Part shown: piece by piece, positions 45,601 through 56,118 of the stretch
Layout: each line of letters starts with the position of its first letter
How positions within the stretch are numbered: the first letter of the stretch is position 1
Assembly (NCBI GenBank): GCA_963556145.1
Contig: OY744470.1
Location: forward strand, 1,116,001-1,180,000
Source: Hygrocybe punicea
Lineage: Eukaryota > Basidiomycota > Agaricomycetes > Agaricales > Hygrophoraceae
Reading direction: 5' to 3'
DNA: 64,000 nucleotides
The notes under the pieces: generated by a model
Database searches by the model: none
The model's input: only the letters and a program-made list of their open reading frames with translations
Told to the model about the DNA's origin: nothing
Position numbers and translations under genes: made by a program

Positions 45601-46631
45601 TGCCGGTGGGAGCTCCAGCAAAGGTGAGATAGGGCCAAGAGTGTGAATGGCATCCAGGTTGTTGAGGACGTTGTGGCATTGTTGCACTGCAGCGTCAACC
45701 TCTTTCTCAACTAGGACTTGTAGGGAATTGTACCACTGAATGGCATATCCAAGGCTTCGTCTGAAAGGTTCTTTGATGCGAGCACCCTAAAAGAGAGTTG
45801 ATTGAGGTACAATATGACAAGGGAACTACTGACGGAGATATCTAGAACATCAAAACCACGTTGTGTGTAGAACGAGTGCAGTGCAGCTGCCAAGGCATTG
45901 ACAGCTTCGCAGGATCGTTCGAAAAGCGCACAATAGAAATCCAACAGGTGGATCGATACCGCCATTCGGGGTTGTGATGGTGCAGTCAGGAAGAGTCCGT
46001 TTTCAACGAGGGCTTTTGCTGTGGTGCAACAGCTGCATGTGGTGACAGGAAGCGAAAAAAACGCTAGATAGCTAAGTTAGTTTGGCACATTGGCTTAGAA
46101 CAATGGACTCACATTCGAAATGAAGGCATACAATGTTTGTTGTTTTAGTTTCACATGCCAGGTGATGACAGGTATCTTCTATGGTGGTAACGGCTGGATG
46201 TACGCATGCATTCGAGCGAGGGGACGAAGGAGGGACGGCAAGAGAGCCTGCCACGACTGATAAAGGCGGTGGGCGGTTGTGTCCGGGAGGGTACGTCGAC
46301 GGATTTTCTCAGTTGGTTGATGGCTCTCCGTTGCTGGCAACTTGGATATGGGTATGTTCGAGGATTCGACAGTACCGTGTTGTGTAGGTGTGTCTACATC
46401 GTCTGGGATATAGTCTGACTGCTCTGGTTCGATATTGACATCCTCGTCAGTTGTCCTGTGATGTTGCGTCTGCAAAACTCTGAGTTGCGCGAGAAGTCGC
46501 TGTCTTTTAGCCTCTTGGCCTTGGATAATGACTAGAGTGGTAGTCTTCCGTTTGTCGCGGGATTTTTGGGGGCTGGTGTAATGTTTTCCATGGCCAGAAG
46601 CTGCAAGATGGTGGGCTCGACTAGAGCGCAT
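36629..46631 (-). CDS. KDZ-family transposase with C-terminal Ulp1 protease domain
   Basis: Multi-exon gene from 'MRSSRAHHLAASGHGK' (46631). Transposase core: 'RCPACFGGEVFGR' and 'GGDIHVATDGNLHHRH' near 45330-45420, then 'VMALVCRHDIPLFFANIDTP' near 45030 and 'AMHAYGHQWACQLAYNPRL' near 44740-44790. The next conserved block, 'MGLTDGEGVERLWSRLRK', is at 39015-39070. These are adjacent in relatives; here they are separated by a 5,652-base intron (39072-44723, GTGACT..TAG) filled by a retroelement. A long coiled-coil part and an Ulp1 cysteine protease domain follow: 'AEHWVVCIIS' (His), 'LYLFDSF' (Asp), and 'QTNGYDCGVWV' (Gln and Cys) in the last exon, ending 36629. The transposase cuts and pastes the element; the Ulp1 domain probably removes SUMO. 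No stop was seen in the parts read. Confidence 0.75.
39310..41175 (-). CDS. Tyrosine recombinase of the DIRS/Ngaro element
   Basis: Open frame of 621 codons overlapping the RNase H region in another frame. The first 270 residues are Ser/Pro-rich. The recombinase part starts near residue 280 ('AVTESDLDKILTVMTVAWAQG' region). Catalytic residues visible: Arg in 'SLSRLGELT', His-x-x-Arg in 'GHGIRIG', a Trp in 'GRWSSESF' and the nucleophilic Tyr in 'FLIYLREHA'. All are present, so this domain may be intact even though the polymerase is not. It integrates circular cDNA without target duplication. Confidence 0.82.
   Translation of the reverse strand: MNSPSSGDQSLAPSPLSISRPTPMPAPPSASASCYPTTGTLGGSYQDGKHFTANETSAGPKASGSSSSSTQSPGLRLLARILGYTATTKVSLKAGGITGVGTPPSTRSSSAPTPSSTHARPLIRSTHPTFPANSTLPIPSLEASSHPSISSYPASHSHLASTISSSMPHHPSHTPNVTSSNPATIQKQHQSTLQILSNTLIPPPSRTPTASKPSFMSSRRTGTTSLKDNLNTPVTQRTGHSTPQPYRLGLVPLPSPLRPHCLARDRLRLWLPAETRTPRDATGHPVAITESDLDKILTVMTVAWAQGTRSGYGAGLLLFHIFCDSRSVPERQRCPAPPILILAFIANCARAYSGKTIANYTFAIRAWHILHGHPWATDNAEIKAALTGASTLTPLSSRRPRRDPVTVQFLEVAKEKLNLSLPFDTAFYACLTTTFYSLSRLGELTVPTLKAFDPSLHVKPANMSQRIDRNGLEVTVIHLPTTKASREGEDIYWSIQPGPSDPDTAIKHHLQLNHPSPSEPLFAWHHPQGTRPMTRLAFMTRMKDLCKTLGLQCLLGHGIRIGATLELLLRGVPFEVVKTIGRWSSESFLIYLREHAVVMAPYMQGSPILEPFLRYAMPPLR
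40502..42890 (-). pseudogene. Reverse transcriptase and RNase H of the DIRS/Ngaro element, broken
   Basis: The upstream part (42238-42890) has 'GIIPKPGRPGHFRNVQNYSFP', then motif A 'ATRDVAEAYRTIPLHP' and 'FSIDTATCFGVS', where a solo LTR interrupts. After the LTR the reading resumes 'GGYGSVADAG' and reaches the catalytic 'KWVDDHFF' near 41790. A one-base frame change near 41400 shifts the continuation 'TKYLAAIHDW' into another frame. RNase H follows with 'LQAYSDASS' and 'FRVYGDNKG'. Two separate lesions therefore disable the polymerase. Confidence 0.8.
41882..42232 (-). mobile_element. Solo LTR, 351 bp
   Basis: Read on the minus strand it begins TGTTGGAATTGG and ends TTTTAACA (TG...CA ends). 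It is flanked by the 5-bp duplication GAGAT (41877-41881 and 42233-42237). A TATATATACTTGG box lies near 42020, a plausible LTR promoter. The TGTTGGAAT start is typical of Ty1/copia LTRs. It splits the reverse transcriptase after 'CFGVS'. The internal part of the retrotransposon was lost by LTR-LTR recombination. Confidence 0.85.
42820..44531 (-). CDS. Gag-like protein of the DIRS/Ngaro element
   Basis: Start 'MPPLLFDPALAHCPDY' at 44531. Exon 1 runs to 43641; the intron 43285-43640 (GTCAGT..CAG) is in phase. Exon 2 is 42820-43284. Exon 1 holds a coiled coil ('RQEEQLALDQVAADQLAITT') and a helical part ('KWEDFCQAAPRMIVAMEEADWP'). Exon 2 has a Ser/Arg-rich stretch and two cysteine motifs: 'CAVCLGRHPHRIGEC' and 'CPSGCTSSRHTARHICTGC' with 'HGTQNCPRAQ'. 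These zinc fingers bind the element RNA. The gag end overlaps the start of the reverse transcriptase frame, as usual in this order. Confidence 0.72.
43361..43480. repeat. 21-bp tandem repeat in a gag intron
   Basis: The unit 'GTGCAATGTGTGGCATGCGGG' occurs about four to five times with few changes. It lies inside the 43285-43640 intron of the gag gene, so its open frame (His/Pro/Cys-rich) is not coding. Confidence 0.85.
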
Positions 46632-46829
46632 CTGGTTGCCTTGGATAATAACGATCAGGCTGGTGGTGGTGGAAGTAAGGTACAGATCGCAAAGTATTTT
46701 TTGACAAGGAAGTAATATATACATATTAGGGTTCGCGCCAGAGGCTCCTGGCAGAGCAGCCATGGAGGCGACGAGCAAGAGGTTCATGACTAATATGGCA
46801 ATTACTAATCGGGAAAAGCTCCTGAGAGC

Positions 46830-47625
46830 TTGGCCTCTGAGGCCACTTTACCGTGACATAAGAACCCCCCCTTGAAGGCCGTGGGAACCTCCCCGAAGTC
46901 CTGCCTAAGGTGGTATGGATTGAGATGGTTATAGAGGGAAAGTTATACTATTTCTTAAGGGCTATCTACTCCTATCATTACATTTGGACAATATTTAGTG
47001 TTTGGTGACTTGTGGATGAAACAAAAGGTAAACCAGTACTTTTTGACACCCAAAATGATATTGTCAAATTATGCCATCAAATGAGCTTATATGAAAAAGA
47101 TTGTAGGGAGAAACTTCTTCAGTTTTGCAAGGGCTAGAAGCACAAGTACTGTGTTTTTCTTCATTTTTGTCCTTGGAGCCAACATTTAAAATTCATGTAA
47201 TATTTCAAGCCTAATGCAGACAAACATAGTACAGATGCAATGTTGACTCCAAGGACAAAAATGAAGGAAAACACGGTATTTGTACTTCTAGCCCTTGAAA
47301 AACTGAAGAAGTTTCTCCCTACAATCTTTTTCATATAAGCTCATTTGATGGCATAATTTGACAATATCATTTTGGGTGTCAAAAAGTACTGGTTTACCTT
47401 TTGTTTCATCCACAAGTCACCAAACACTAAATATTGTCCAAATGTAATGATAGGAGTAGATAGCCCTTAAGAAATAGTATAACTTTCCCTCTATAACCAT
47501 CTCAATCCATACAGTATTTCATGAGATACAAGATTCAGCACTGGAAATTCCACTAAGTCCAAATTTCTCAATTGATGAAAAAAAATCCAGTTACTGCCAT
47601 GAATTACTAAAACGGCCGTAAAAAA
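46830..47625 (+). repeat. Dispersed repeat, copy 2, containing a 596-bp palindrome
   Basis: Outer parts (46845-46914 and 47510-47620) match the repeat at 28970-29215 in opposite orientation. The palindrome 46915-47510 begins ATGGATTGAGATGG and ends with its inverse. Arms of about 270 bp are nearly perfect, and the loop of about 55 bp is centred near 47213. It is a fold-back MITE-like insert without a gene. It lies just upstream of the KDZ start at 46631. Confidence 0.8.
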
Positions 47626-47948
47626 GGGTATACATGTATACTAGTAGGTTAAAAAAACAAATAAAGAGAAAACGAGTGAATAGAGAAAAAGTCCGTGATT
47701 ATGTACAAGCAGGCGAGCGAGTGACAGAGGAGGGTATGGGAAGCAGGCAGGAAAGGAGAGGAGACAGCAAAACATTAGTCCAATCACATCAAAACAGTAC
47801 AACTACTCAATCATGGCACCCATCAATCCACTGCGATGTTGTGGACATCAAGGAGGCTGTCGGCATCTTCTTGGCCATTGACTGGCATCGCGGCCCTATC
47901 AAACAACTCAGATCTACATGACCAATCGCGTCAAAGTAAGACTAAGCC

Positions 47949-50291
47949 TTACAATACATCCTTGAATAGTTTTGCCTTGAGGAGATGGTAAGCACGAGGA
48001 TTGTCCCGCTTGACGGAAGCAAGGAGAGTAATGTGAGCCCCATATACACTCGCAAATGAATTTGCTGAGAAATCGATCGCTTGGCGATGACCGGTCCGCC
48101 ATTCATTGAGGCCAGCATACACCTGTAATGAGGAGTGAGCGAGTGAGAGATTGACAACGGTGTATACATACAGCCGTTGCAGCTGATGCGATCATCGAGT
48201 CTGGTAGCTCGGGATCTGTAAATCCTTCTGCCGTGGATGTAAACAGATTTTGATTGGCATCAATGATGTCCGAGTTGCGGTTCACGTAGAAAACGGAAAT
48301 GACTGTTGTGACAGTGCCATTCTGATATGGGCGGCGTACATCCACTTTCTTGTCCTACAGAAAAGCGAGTACAAAATGTGGTTGTAGATCAGTCGGCTTA
48401 CTGCAAAATCGCACGGGTAAATGTATCGCATTTTACTCAAATACCAGCCCACTTCGTCAGCACAGCCAGCGTGAAGCTTGAATTGGGGAATAACAATTTG
48501 CTCAGCAGATGATTTGAGATTGTTCCGAAAAATAGGGATACGCCCATCGAGCTGCTGCTGATTAGCCAAGTGCGATTGAGCAGCTGAGTACCTACAATTT
48601 TGCCCAGAATAGGAGAATAGTCTTCATCTACCTTCAGACGTTGCCAGATTTTATCATAGCGATGGGCAGTGGGCGCATTTTTTGCCTTGAGTTCCTTCGC
48701 AGCTTGTAAGAGTGCTTTCTTGTGCCAGACAGCGTGGACTGTTGACTTAGGGTAGAAATCAAAGAAACAGATGTTTGTAATGATGGATGGAATCGCCTTG
48801 CGCATGACAGCCTTCACTTCGTGGGGTTGAGCAGTGAGGTTGACCTCACCAGAATGACCGCAAACCAGGCTTGCATAAGAAGGCCAATCGGTCGAAACAA
48901 GAACTTCATCGTCAGCATTGAGTACAGCCTTTAACTCGGTGTGAGGGCTGTCCTTATGCACAGCGTTGACTTGTTGTGAAGGGACCTGCATGATCATGGT
49001 TGTCAGACGTCAAATCACTTGTTTTGACTACAAACCTGGTTCTCGTCCTGAACTCTGATTTGTGCCTGAGCCAGTAACCGTTAGTTCCTGTCAATGGAGT
49101 GATGGCGTGAATATATTACTCACCTTTCCGGATGCTTTGTTTGATTCTGGGGCCCGATGGTTGCTGGATTGAAATTTTTCACAGGTAGCGACATTGCTCA
49201 CATTGCCAACAGATGTCGCACTGAGGGTTGTCAGAACTGGAGTGGGAGCTGAAGCACCCTTATGGGAACGTCGACCCTTCATACTCTCGTCCATCCTTAC
49301 CCACATTGGGCGCTGAAACAGATCAGACGTAAGTTAGCATCAAACTGGTTCAGAAATTATGTCATACCTCTGATGCCAGTTTCCGCAATAAGGCCTGACC
49401 ATCTTGATTGGCAAGGATTTCCAGATCATCGGCCTCGACTTCCTCATCAACGCACGAGTCCTGCTCCGAATCACTGCCATCACCAATATCATTCCAGGCC
49501 TGATCTTCCACACGCAGGTTGGCATTAAGGCTCACGTTCGAACCCGGCTGAGTGAGATCCATGCCTGGACCTTTAAGAAGGTGTGTCAATGTTGGACTTC
49601 GTGTCAAGTTGAATTCACTCACCTGTCACCAGGCTATCAGGAGCAGTTGGAGCCTGCTGCTCATCATTGGACTCAGATGAGTCCACATCGAGCATAGGCT
49701 GAGGATGTTTTGCTGGGAAAGGGAAGTTTAAATCAAATAATACCTAAACCAGTCTGCTTACTTGGTAAGGTTGTCGTAGTCTTTGATGGACCTGAAAACA
49801 CGTTATGATACATGTTGTTTTTCAACTGGGACAACTTCGAAGGTGTGGGAAAACTCCCTACCTTTCCCCTTCAACTTCACCGAAGACTCTCCAGCCTGTT
49901 GGCGGGGGGCTCGTCCTGCCAGTGCGGGCGCTCTGCCTGTGGGTGCCCCAGCTGACCTCCAGACTATGGAAGGTGAGTAGGCTCGACAACTTGAACATAC
50001 CAATTTGGAAATTACTTATGGGCTTTGCTTAGTGCTTTTGTCTTCACTGGACGAGTAGAACGAGCAGCTAGGCAGTAACGAAGAGGTGTCTGAATGAGTA
50101 TTGGTTCGCTTACCAATGGCTGTTGTCTCTTCCAGCTGGGGCTTTTTACTGCTTGGTAACAGGACATCGACATCAGAATCGACTTCGCAGTGGGCATCAG
50201 TGACTTCGAGCCGCTGCTGTCAAGGAGTTGGAGGCGCTGCAGCCTCGTCATCACTCAACACAGCTTGAAGCTTGCGTCGACCTCTTGCCAT
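47949..50291 (-). CDS. DUF6532 protein, possibly decayed
   Basis: Start 'MARGRRKLQAVLSDDEAAAP' at 50291, typical of basic and acidic N-termini in this family. Several exons lead to the conserved domain: 'VNLTAQPHEVKAVMRKAIPSIITNICF' (near 48790-48840), 'AHRYDKIWQRLK', 'GRIPIFRNNLKSSA' near 48540, 'VGWYLSKMRYIYP' and 'ELPDSMIASAATAVYAGLNEW' near 48200. It ends 'HLLKAKLFKDVL'. DUF6532 is expanded in Agaricomycetes; its function is unknown. Codon 24 is TGA (50222-50220), after which the frame continues well ('QQRLEVTDAHCEVDSDVDV'). Unless an intron removes it, the gene is broken at its start. Confidence 0.68.
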
Positions 50292-50419
50292 GATGAATTG
50301 GTATCGGATTCGAAGGAGTGTGTTGTTTTTGGGTGGGTAAGTTGGGTTTTCTCTTTACTGGCTGGGCACAAAATTCACTGCCCCATTTTATGTTCATTTT
50401 CGGAGCTTTGAAGCCCGTA

Positions 50420-50520
50420 TTGACCGTATCGCGGTAAAATTTTCATCGGTTTCATTGAATGACCATATCACAGTAAAATTTTCATCAGTTTCATTGAATG
50501 ATCTAGACTAAAACAAGTGT
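50420..50520. repeat. Two-copy direct repeat
   Basis: 'GTAAAATTTTCATCGGTTTC' and 'GTAAAATTTTCATCAGTTTC' with following 'ATTGAATGA' occur twice, about 42 bp apart. Confidence 0.7.
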
Positions 50521-50684
50521 TGGCACAGACACCGCGATCTCGATCCCTCTTTCACTTGAACTGGGTTCACTTGTTCAACATTCCCCAATGACATGTGTGC
50601 TCATCATTTTGCTGTAGTAGTAGTGCTGATATTCAATAGCACTTGTTTGTTGTCATCTGCCAGCCACTGTCTGTCTTCTACTTT

Positions 50685-50945
50685 CACCACCCTTGTCAAT
50701 GTACGTATGACTACTCAGCATAAATTTTCATGATCTTGACAGATTCGGCCCCCTGGTTTTTTCTTCTAGAATTTTCTTCATGCCTCACTGTGTGAATACG
50801 GCAACTCTGTCTGTCATTTCTGCTTTCACCGCCCTCGTCAATGTATGTATGACTACTTAGTGTAAATTTTCGTGATTTTGACAGATTTGGCCCCCTTGTT
50901 TTTTCTTCCAGAATTTTCTTCATGCCTCACTGTTTGACTCTGGTA
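50685..50945. repeat. Two-copy direct repeat, unit about 147 bp
   Basis: The stretch starting 'GTCAATGTACGTATGACTAC' and ending 'CTTCATGCCTCACTGT' occurs twice, with the second copy offset by about 147 bp and roughly a tenth of bases changed. Non-coding. Confidence 0.8.
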
Positions 50946-51091
50946 GAAGTCAGCAATGGTTAGACTGGCCGGCTGCATTTTGCAATGCCCCTGGTAACTA
51001 TCCTCATCCACAAACCATATCCGCTGATTCATATTTCCTTTCCAGGCAGATAAACACTCCCCCGCCTTCGCAAACTTGACAACAATGTTCC

Positions 51092-54000
51092 ATGAGCTTA
51101 CCTTGCCCTAGCTGCCGCTGATACTTCTCGCATACCGGTTTCACTCTTCATGGTCTCCGCTCATCAAATCAGCAATGCAAAAATGCCTACCGTGACGCAA
51201 TCATCGATAAATTCCTCAGTGATTTCGAAGGATCACTGGATGATTCTACACCTGAAAATGACAGCGAAGATGATGCCCAGGCGCAAATGGACAACCATCC
51301 AGACTTAAATTGGCTGGAGAACAGCGAGCATGAATTTCCTGTGGCACGGCCTGATCCCTTGGACATCAACACCGATTCCGATGTTGACACTGATTTGGAT
51401 GAAGAGGATATCGAAGAGGATGCTGATATTCTCCCGTTGGATGCTGAAGTTCAGCAGGCATGGTTTCCATCAGTAGAACCTAATCTTGCAGATGAGCCGG
51501 AAGGACCTCCAGTCGAGGGCGAGCTGCCACCCAACAACGACATCTTCATCAAGTCATTCACTCGAGGACAAGCTGGTGCCCCAGTCGAAAACCGTGATAT
51601 TCCAGCCCAGCGAAGCTATCAGACCAAACTCAATAATCCAGACAACGAATTCGAACCTTTTTCTTCCAAGTTGGACTGGGAATTTGCCCGGTGGGCAAAT
51701 TTACAAGGTTCGAGCTTGACAGCTGTCACTGATCTTCTAAAGATTGACGGAGTGAGTGACAATATATCTAAGATATGATATTTTGAATGTTTGATGCTGA
51801 CACTGTTCTATTTAGTTACAAGAACAACTGCAGCTCTCATATAAGAACTCCCGTGAACTTAACAAAATCATCGATACTCAGCTACCAGGTCGCCCACGTT
51901 TTATTTGCGAGGAAGTCGCCATTGCTGAACGTACATATGAAATTTATCATCGGGACATCATAGAATGCATTAGATGCTTGTTCAGCGACCCTGCATTTGT
52001 GCAATACCTTGTCTTTGCACCTGAACGACATTATACTAATCGAAGCAAAACTGTTCGTGTCTACCATGAGATGCATACTGGGCACTGGTGGTGGGACATG
52101 CAGGTGAATAATGTGGCATATGGATACATGCCATTGCTCATATTGTTATTCAGAAACTCCTCGAACGTCAGAAACCCGGAGCCACAATTGTCCCACTCAT
52201 TATATCCACCGACAAGACTCAATTAACACATTTCCATAACAAGTCGGCATATCCGGTGTACCTAACAATCGGAAATATCCCGAAGGCAATACGGCGAAAG
52301 CCTTCCCAGCACGCCCAATTTCTTGTTGCCTACTTGCCCACAACCAAGTTGGAGCACATGTCCAATAAAGCCTCGAGACGTCGAACAATCGCTAACCTCT
52401 TCCACTCCTGCATGTGTAGAGTATTCACGCCGCTCGTGCATGCTGGCCTCCATGGCATAATCATGTCTAGTGGTGACGGCGTGAAGCGTCGCGTTCACCC
52501 GATCTTTGCGGCGCACGTTGCCGACTACCAGGATCAAACCCTTGTGACAGGTGTCAAAAGTGGGGAGTGCCCGAAATGCGAAACCCCTCGTGATGAGATT
52601 GGCAGGATCGACACACCCCTCCAACCGCGTAACCTCGACAAAATTCTTGCAGCGCTTGCCCTGGCGGACAATGATCCGGCTCGATTCACGCACGCTTGCC
52701 TCGAAGCAGGCATTAAACCTATTTATGAACCATTCTGGGCGCATCTCCCGTTCTTGAATATTTTCAAATCAATCACGCCTGATATTCTCCACCAAATATT
52801 ACAGGGAAACCTGAAACACATTCTCGAATGGCTCAAAGCCATTTTTGGAGCAGCAGAACTTGACGCCCGGTGCCAATGACTTCCCCCGAATCACAATGTT
52901 CGACACTTTCTACATGGCATCTGCGAATTGTCAAGGGTGACGGGAAAGGAGCATGATAAGATGTGCCGAATCCTTCTCGGCATCCTTGTTGACCTTCGGC
53001 TACCAGGCAACCGGAATGCTAGTCAACTTATTGGCGCCATTCGAGCAATACTAGACTTTTTCTATTTGGCCCAGTATCCTATCCACACCTCTGAGACTCT
53101 CACCTCCCTTGAAGACGCCCTCAATCGCTTTCATGCACACAAGGACATTTTCGTTGAGCTACATGTACGCGAGGCCTTCAACATAACCAAACTTCACGCA
53201 CTCTGTCATTATGCCGAAGCAATCAAGCTTTTCGGCACCACTGACAACTACAACACACAAGCCACCGAGCGTTTACATATCGATTATACGAAGGATGCGT
53301 ATCGCGCAACCAACAGGAAGGACGAATATCCACAGATGACACTCTGGCTAGAACGGAGAGAAAAAATTCATCGTCACACCGATTATGTTTCTTGGCGAAT
53401 CACAGACAAACCCGCCAGCAAGAGAGCCTGGCAGTGTGCTAAATTTGAACTTGACCATTCTGCAAGACTCCCCAAACATCCCACTTCCAATTCTGTATTA
53501 CTTGAATCACTTGCAGATGACTACGGTGCAACTTACATCCGCGACACATTGGCTCAGTTTATCGTTGCCACTAATCACCCAGATTGGAGCACACGCCATG
53601 TCGAGGAAGCCGCACTCGATATATTCCTCCCATTTCAATCTCTTCCCGTTTACCACAAAGTCAAATTCCTTGGCAAGGTCGATGGCAATTCAGTCATTGT
53701 TGACGCCATACATGCAAAGCCCGCACGATGGCACAAGCACCAAAACCATGTATTCAAAGGTCGGTTTGACACCGGTATTGTAAATGTTGGTGGAGGAGGA
53801 AACATTGGCGTCACAGGTAATATTTTGTCAGCCTGGGAACGTTGATGGTGTCTTATGTTAGTTTATAGGCTATCGTGTTGTCCAGGTTCGGGTGATCTTC
53901 AAACTGCCTGATGCCGCTATGAAACAATTTTTCCTTCCTCATCTTCGACCACCTCAGCATCTTGCATACGTAGAATGGTTCTCACCATTTCCCAGAGCTC

Positions 54001-54224
54001 CTGAACCACATCATCTCATGTACACACTTACTCGCACCGTTCGCAATGGTCAGCGGCTTGCAAGCATTCTCCCGATCCAAGGCTTTCGGCGGAGTGTGCA
54101 TCTTTTTCCAAAATGCGGTCCCTCCATTCCCCGGCACTGGACATCTGACACCGTCTTGGACGAGTGCCCGGCGTTCCTTGTCAGTCTGTTCAGCGATAGG
54201 GATGCATACCTGACAATCCGTTAG
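51092..54224 (+). pseudogene. Plavaka transposase, with two internal TGA codons
   Basis: Start 'MSLPCPSCR' opens a Cys/His finger ('C-P-S-C ... FTLHGL'). An acidic region follows, then the Plavaka core: 'PLIISTDKTQLTHFHNKSAYPVYL' near 52190-52260, 'SRRRTIANLFHSC', 'GECPKCETPRDEIG' (52565-52606), 'FLNIFKSITPDILHQILQGN' and 'LHALCHYAEAIKLFG'. The end is 'SVHLFPKCGPSIPRHW' to 'DRDAYLTIR'. Introns at 51751 and near 52102 (GT..AG) restore frame. TGA codons at 51119-51121 and 52877-52879 interrupt otherwise continuous reading. Plavaka is a CACTA-related DNA transposon common in mushrooms. Element ends were not resolved. Confidence 0.83.
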
Positions 54225-54703
54225 AATGTCTGCGCTGACCTTCAAAATATGGGTGGGTGTCCCGCAACAGTCACAGACAGGTCTAGATATTGACACAGCT
54301 TGCAGACGATTTTACGAGTTGTTATCCAATGCTATGAAGCCACCCTTGCTGGAGATGAGGTCATAAATCGTGTGCTCCAGGTATTCCACCCCACCGGAAC
54401 ACACGGCTGCCGTCACCCCCCATCACCCCAGCGCTCTCCAGTCTCTCCCCCTTCCCACTCTTCCCCCACTACCTCTTCGCCAGGCCAATCGACCACACTA
54501 GCGAGACGCCATCGCCGGCCACTTCCAACTCAAGCCTCGCCAGTCCCATATACGCAGTCGTTAGGAATCTGCACCAGGGATCTCTCCACCGTCTCACATT
54601 CTTGAAAAGTGCAATCGCAACCTCAAGCTTAGCTTCCAGCAGTGTGGGCTTGTGCAGGGTGCGATGTTGCTTCTGGCCACGTTCACTGGACACCTGCAAG
54701 GAC

Positions 54704-55120
54704 TAGGGAATAGCACGGGTTACCCGCGGTTTTTGTACGGGTTTTTGTTAATGAGGGTATAGCTGTTGATTTTGTGATCGAAACGCACTAATTTTCATGT
54801 CAAACGGATAAGAACTGAGTGAGATATGGCCAATACAAGATATAGCATCCCATCACAACAACTGATCCTATACTACTCTGATCTTTCCAAAAAATCTTGA
54901 AAAACTCCAAAAACTCGGATTTTTCAAGATTTTTTGGAAAGATCAGAGTAGTATAGGATCAGTTGTTGTGATGGGATGCTATATCTTGTATTGGCCATAT
55001 CTCACTCAGTTCTTATCCGTTTGACATGAAAATTAGTGCGTTTCGATCACAAAATCAACAGCTATACCCTCATTAACAAAAACCCGTACAAAAACCGCGG
55101 GTAACCCGTGCTATTCCCTA
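54704..55120. mobile_element. Near-perfect 417-bp palindrome, hAT-like MITE
   Basis: Starts TAGGGAATAGCACGGGTTAC and ends with its exact inverse. Each arm is about 200 bp with essentially no mismatch, separated by a loop of about 14 bp near 54912. The TAGGG ends resemble those of the MITE at 1617. The 8 bases on each side (GCAAGGAC, GAGGTCAG) do not match, so no target duplication is proven. No coding content. Confidence 0.8.
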
Positions 55121-55139
55121 GAGGTCAGGGGGTCCTACG

Positions 55140-55500
55140 AGAGGTCGAGGGGTCCCAATCCCTGGCGTTGCTGCCATGTGCCCCCATCCCACCCCCAGTT
55201 TTTTTATCACCCAAGCCACACCCTGCCCCCATGGTTTTCGACTACGCCCAACTTGGATAACAAAATGGTGCCTGTTACCGTTGAAAACGAGAGCATGCGG
55301 TATCCCAATCCCCCGCGTCGCCGCCATGTGCCCCCAACCCTCACCCCCAGTTTTTTATCACCCATGTCCTGCCCCACAGTTTTCGACTATGCCAAACTTG
55401 GATAGGCCCACGGTGACTCATTACTGTTGAAAATGAGATGTCCCAATCCCCTGCGTCGCCACCATGGACCCAACCACGCTCCTACAGTTTTCGATTGCGC
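55140..55500. repeat. Tandem repeat, unit about 140-150 bp, 2.5 copies
   Basis: 'TCCCAATCCC' starts units at 55153, 55303 and 55441. Each continues with 'GTCGCCGCCATGTGCCCCC', 'CAGTTTTTTATCACCCA' and 'GTTTTCGACTACGCC'. It directly follows the palindrome. Non-coding. Confidence 0.8.
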
Positions 55501-56118
55501 CCAACCGACAGTGTAGGATCCTTCCAAAGCCGTCAGGCCAGCCACTCGGCCACTCCCATCTCTATCTGCTTGTATGCCAAGGCGGCCCTCTTGAGTTTGA
55601 GACCCTTATTCTCTCACCACTATGTACAGTAAACTATGGATGTTACTCCATCTCATTTCTGATAAGTTACTTGTAATCATGCCAAATAACGTGTGTAAGA
55701 ATTGGTTATGTCAGTAACATCTTATTTTGAGTTTATTATCAAAAATTAGAATCTGGGGTTTTTCCCGATGTGGGGGCTTGTCCTCGTCTTCCCAGTCATC
55801 AACAGGCTCATCACACTTTCCTCCATGCCTAAGTTATCCCATTCCATGCCGTCCATCGTGGGTTGCTTTCTGCTCCCAGCTGTAAGTTGTACAGGAGGAG
55901 CCGTGTGGGGATTTCATCCGTGGTGTCGTACCGACTTTGGTTTGCATGTGACACGCACCAGCGAACCGACATGCCTGTGACTCGTACATCCAGTGTTGTA
56001 TTCTAAGGGGTTATTAACCCCAGTTTTTTTCCTGAAGACTTAGTACTTAGATAAAGCCTTAACTAAGACTTGTTATTAAGACATTATTAAGACACTGATA
56101 AAAAATGGCTCTCCCTTG
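55501..56118. other. Non-coding stretch with a dispersed repeat end
   Basis: Bases 55735-55775 match 28750-28800 in inverse orientation (GGGTTTTTCCCGATG). Otherwise A/T-rich and without coding signal. Confidence 0.35.
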
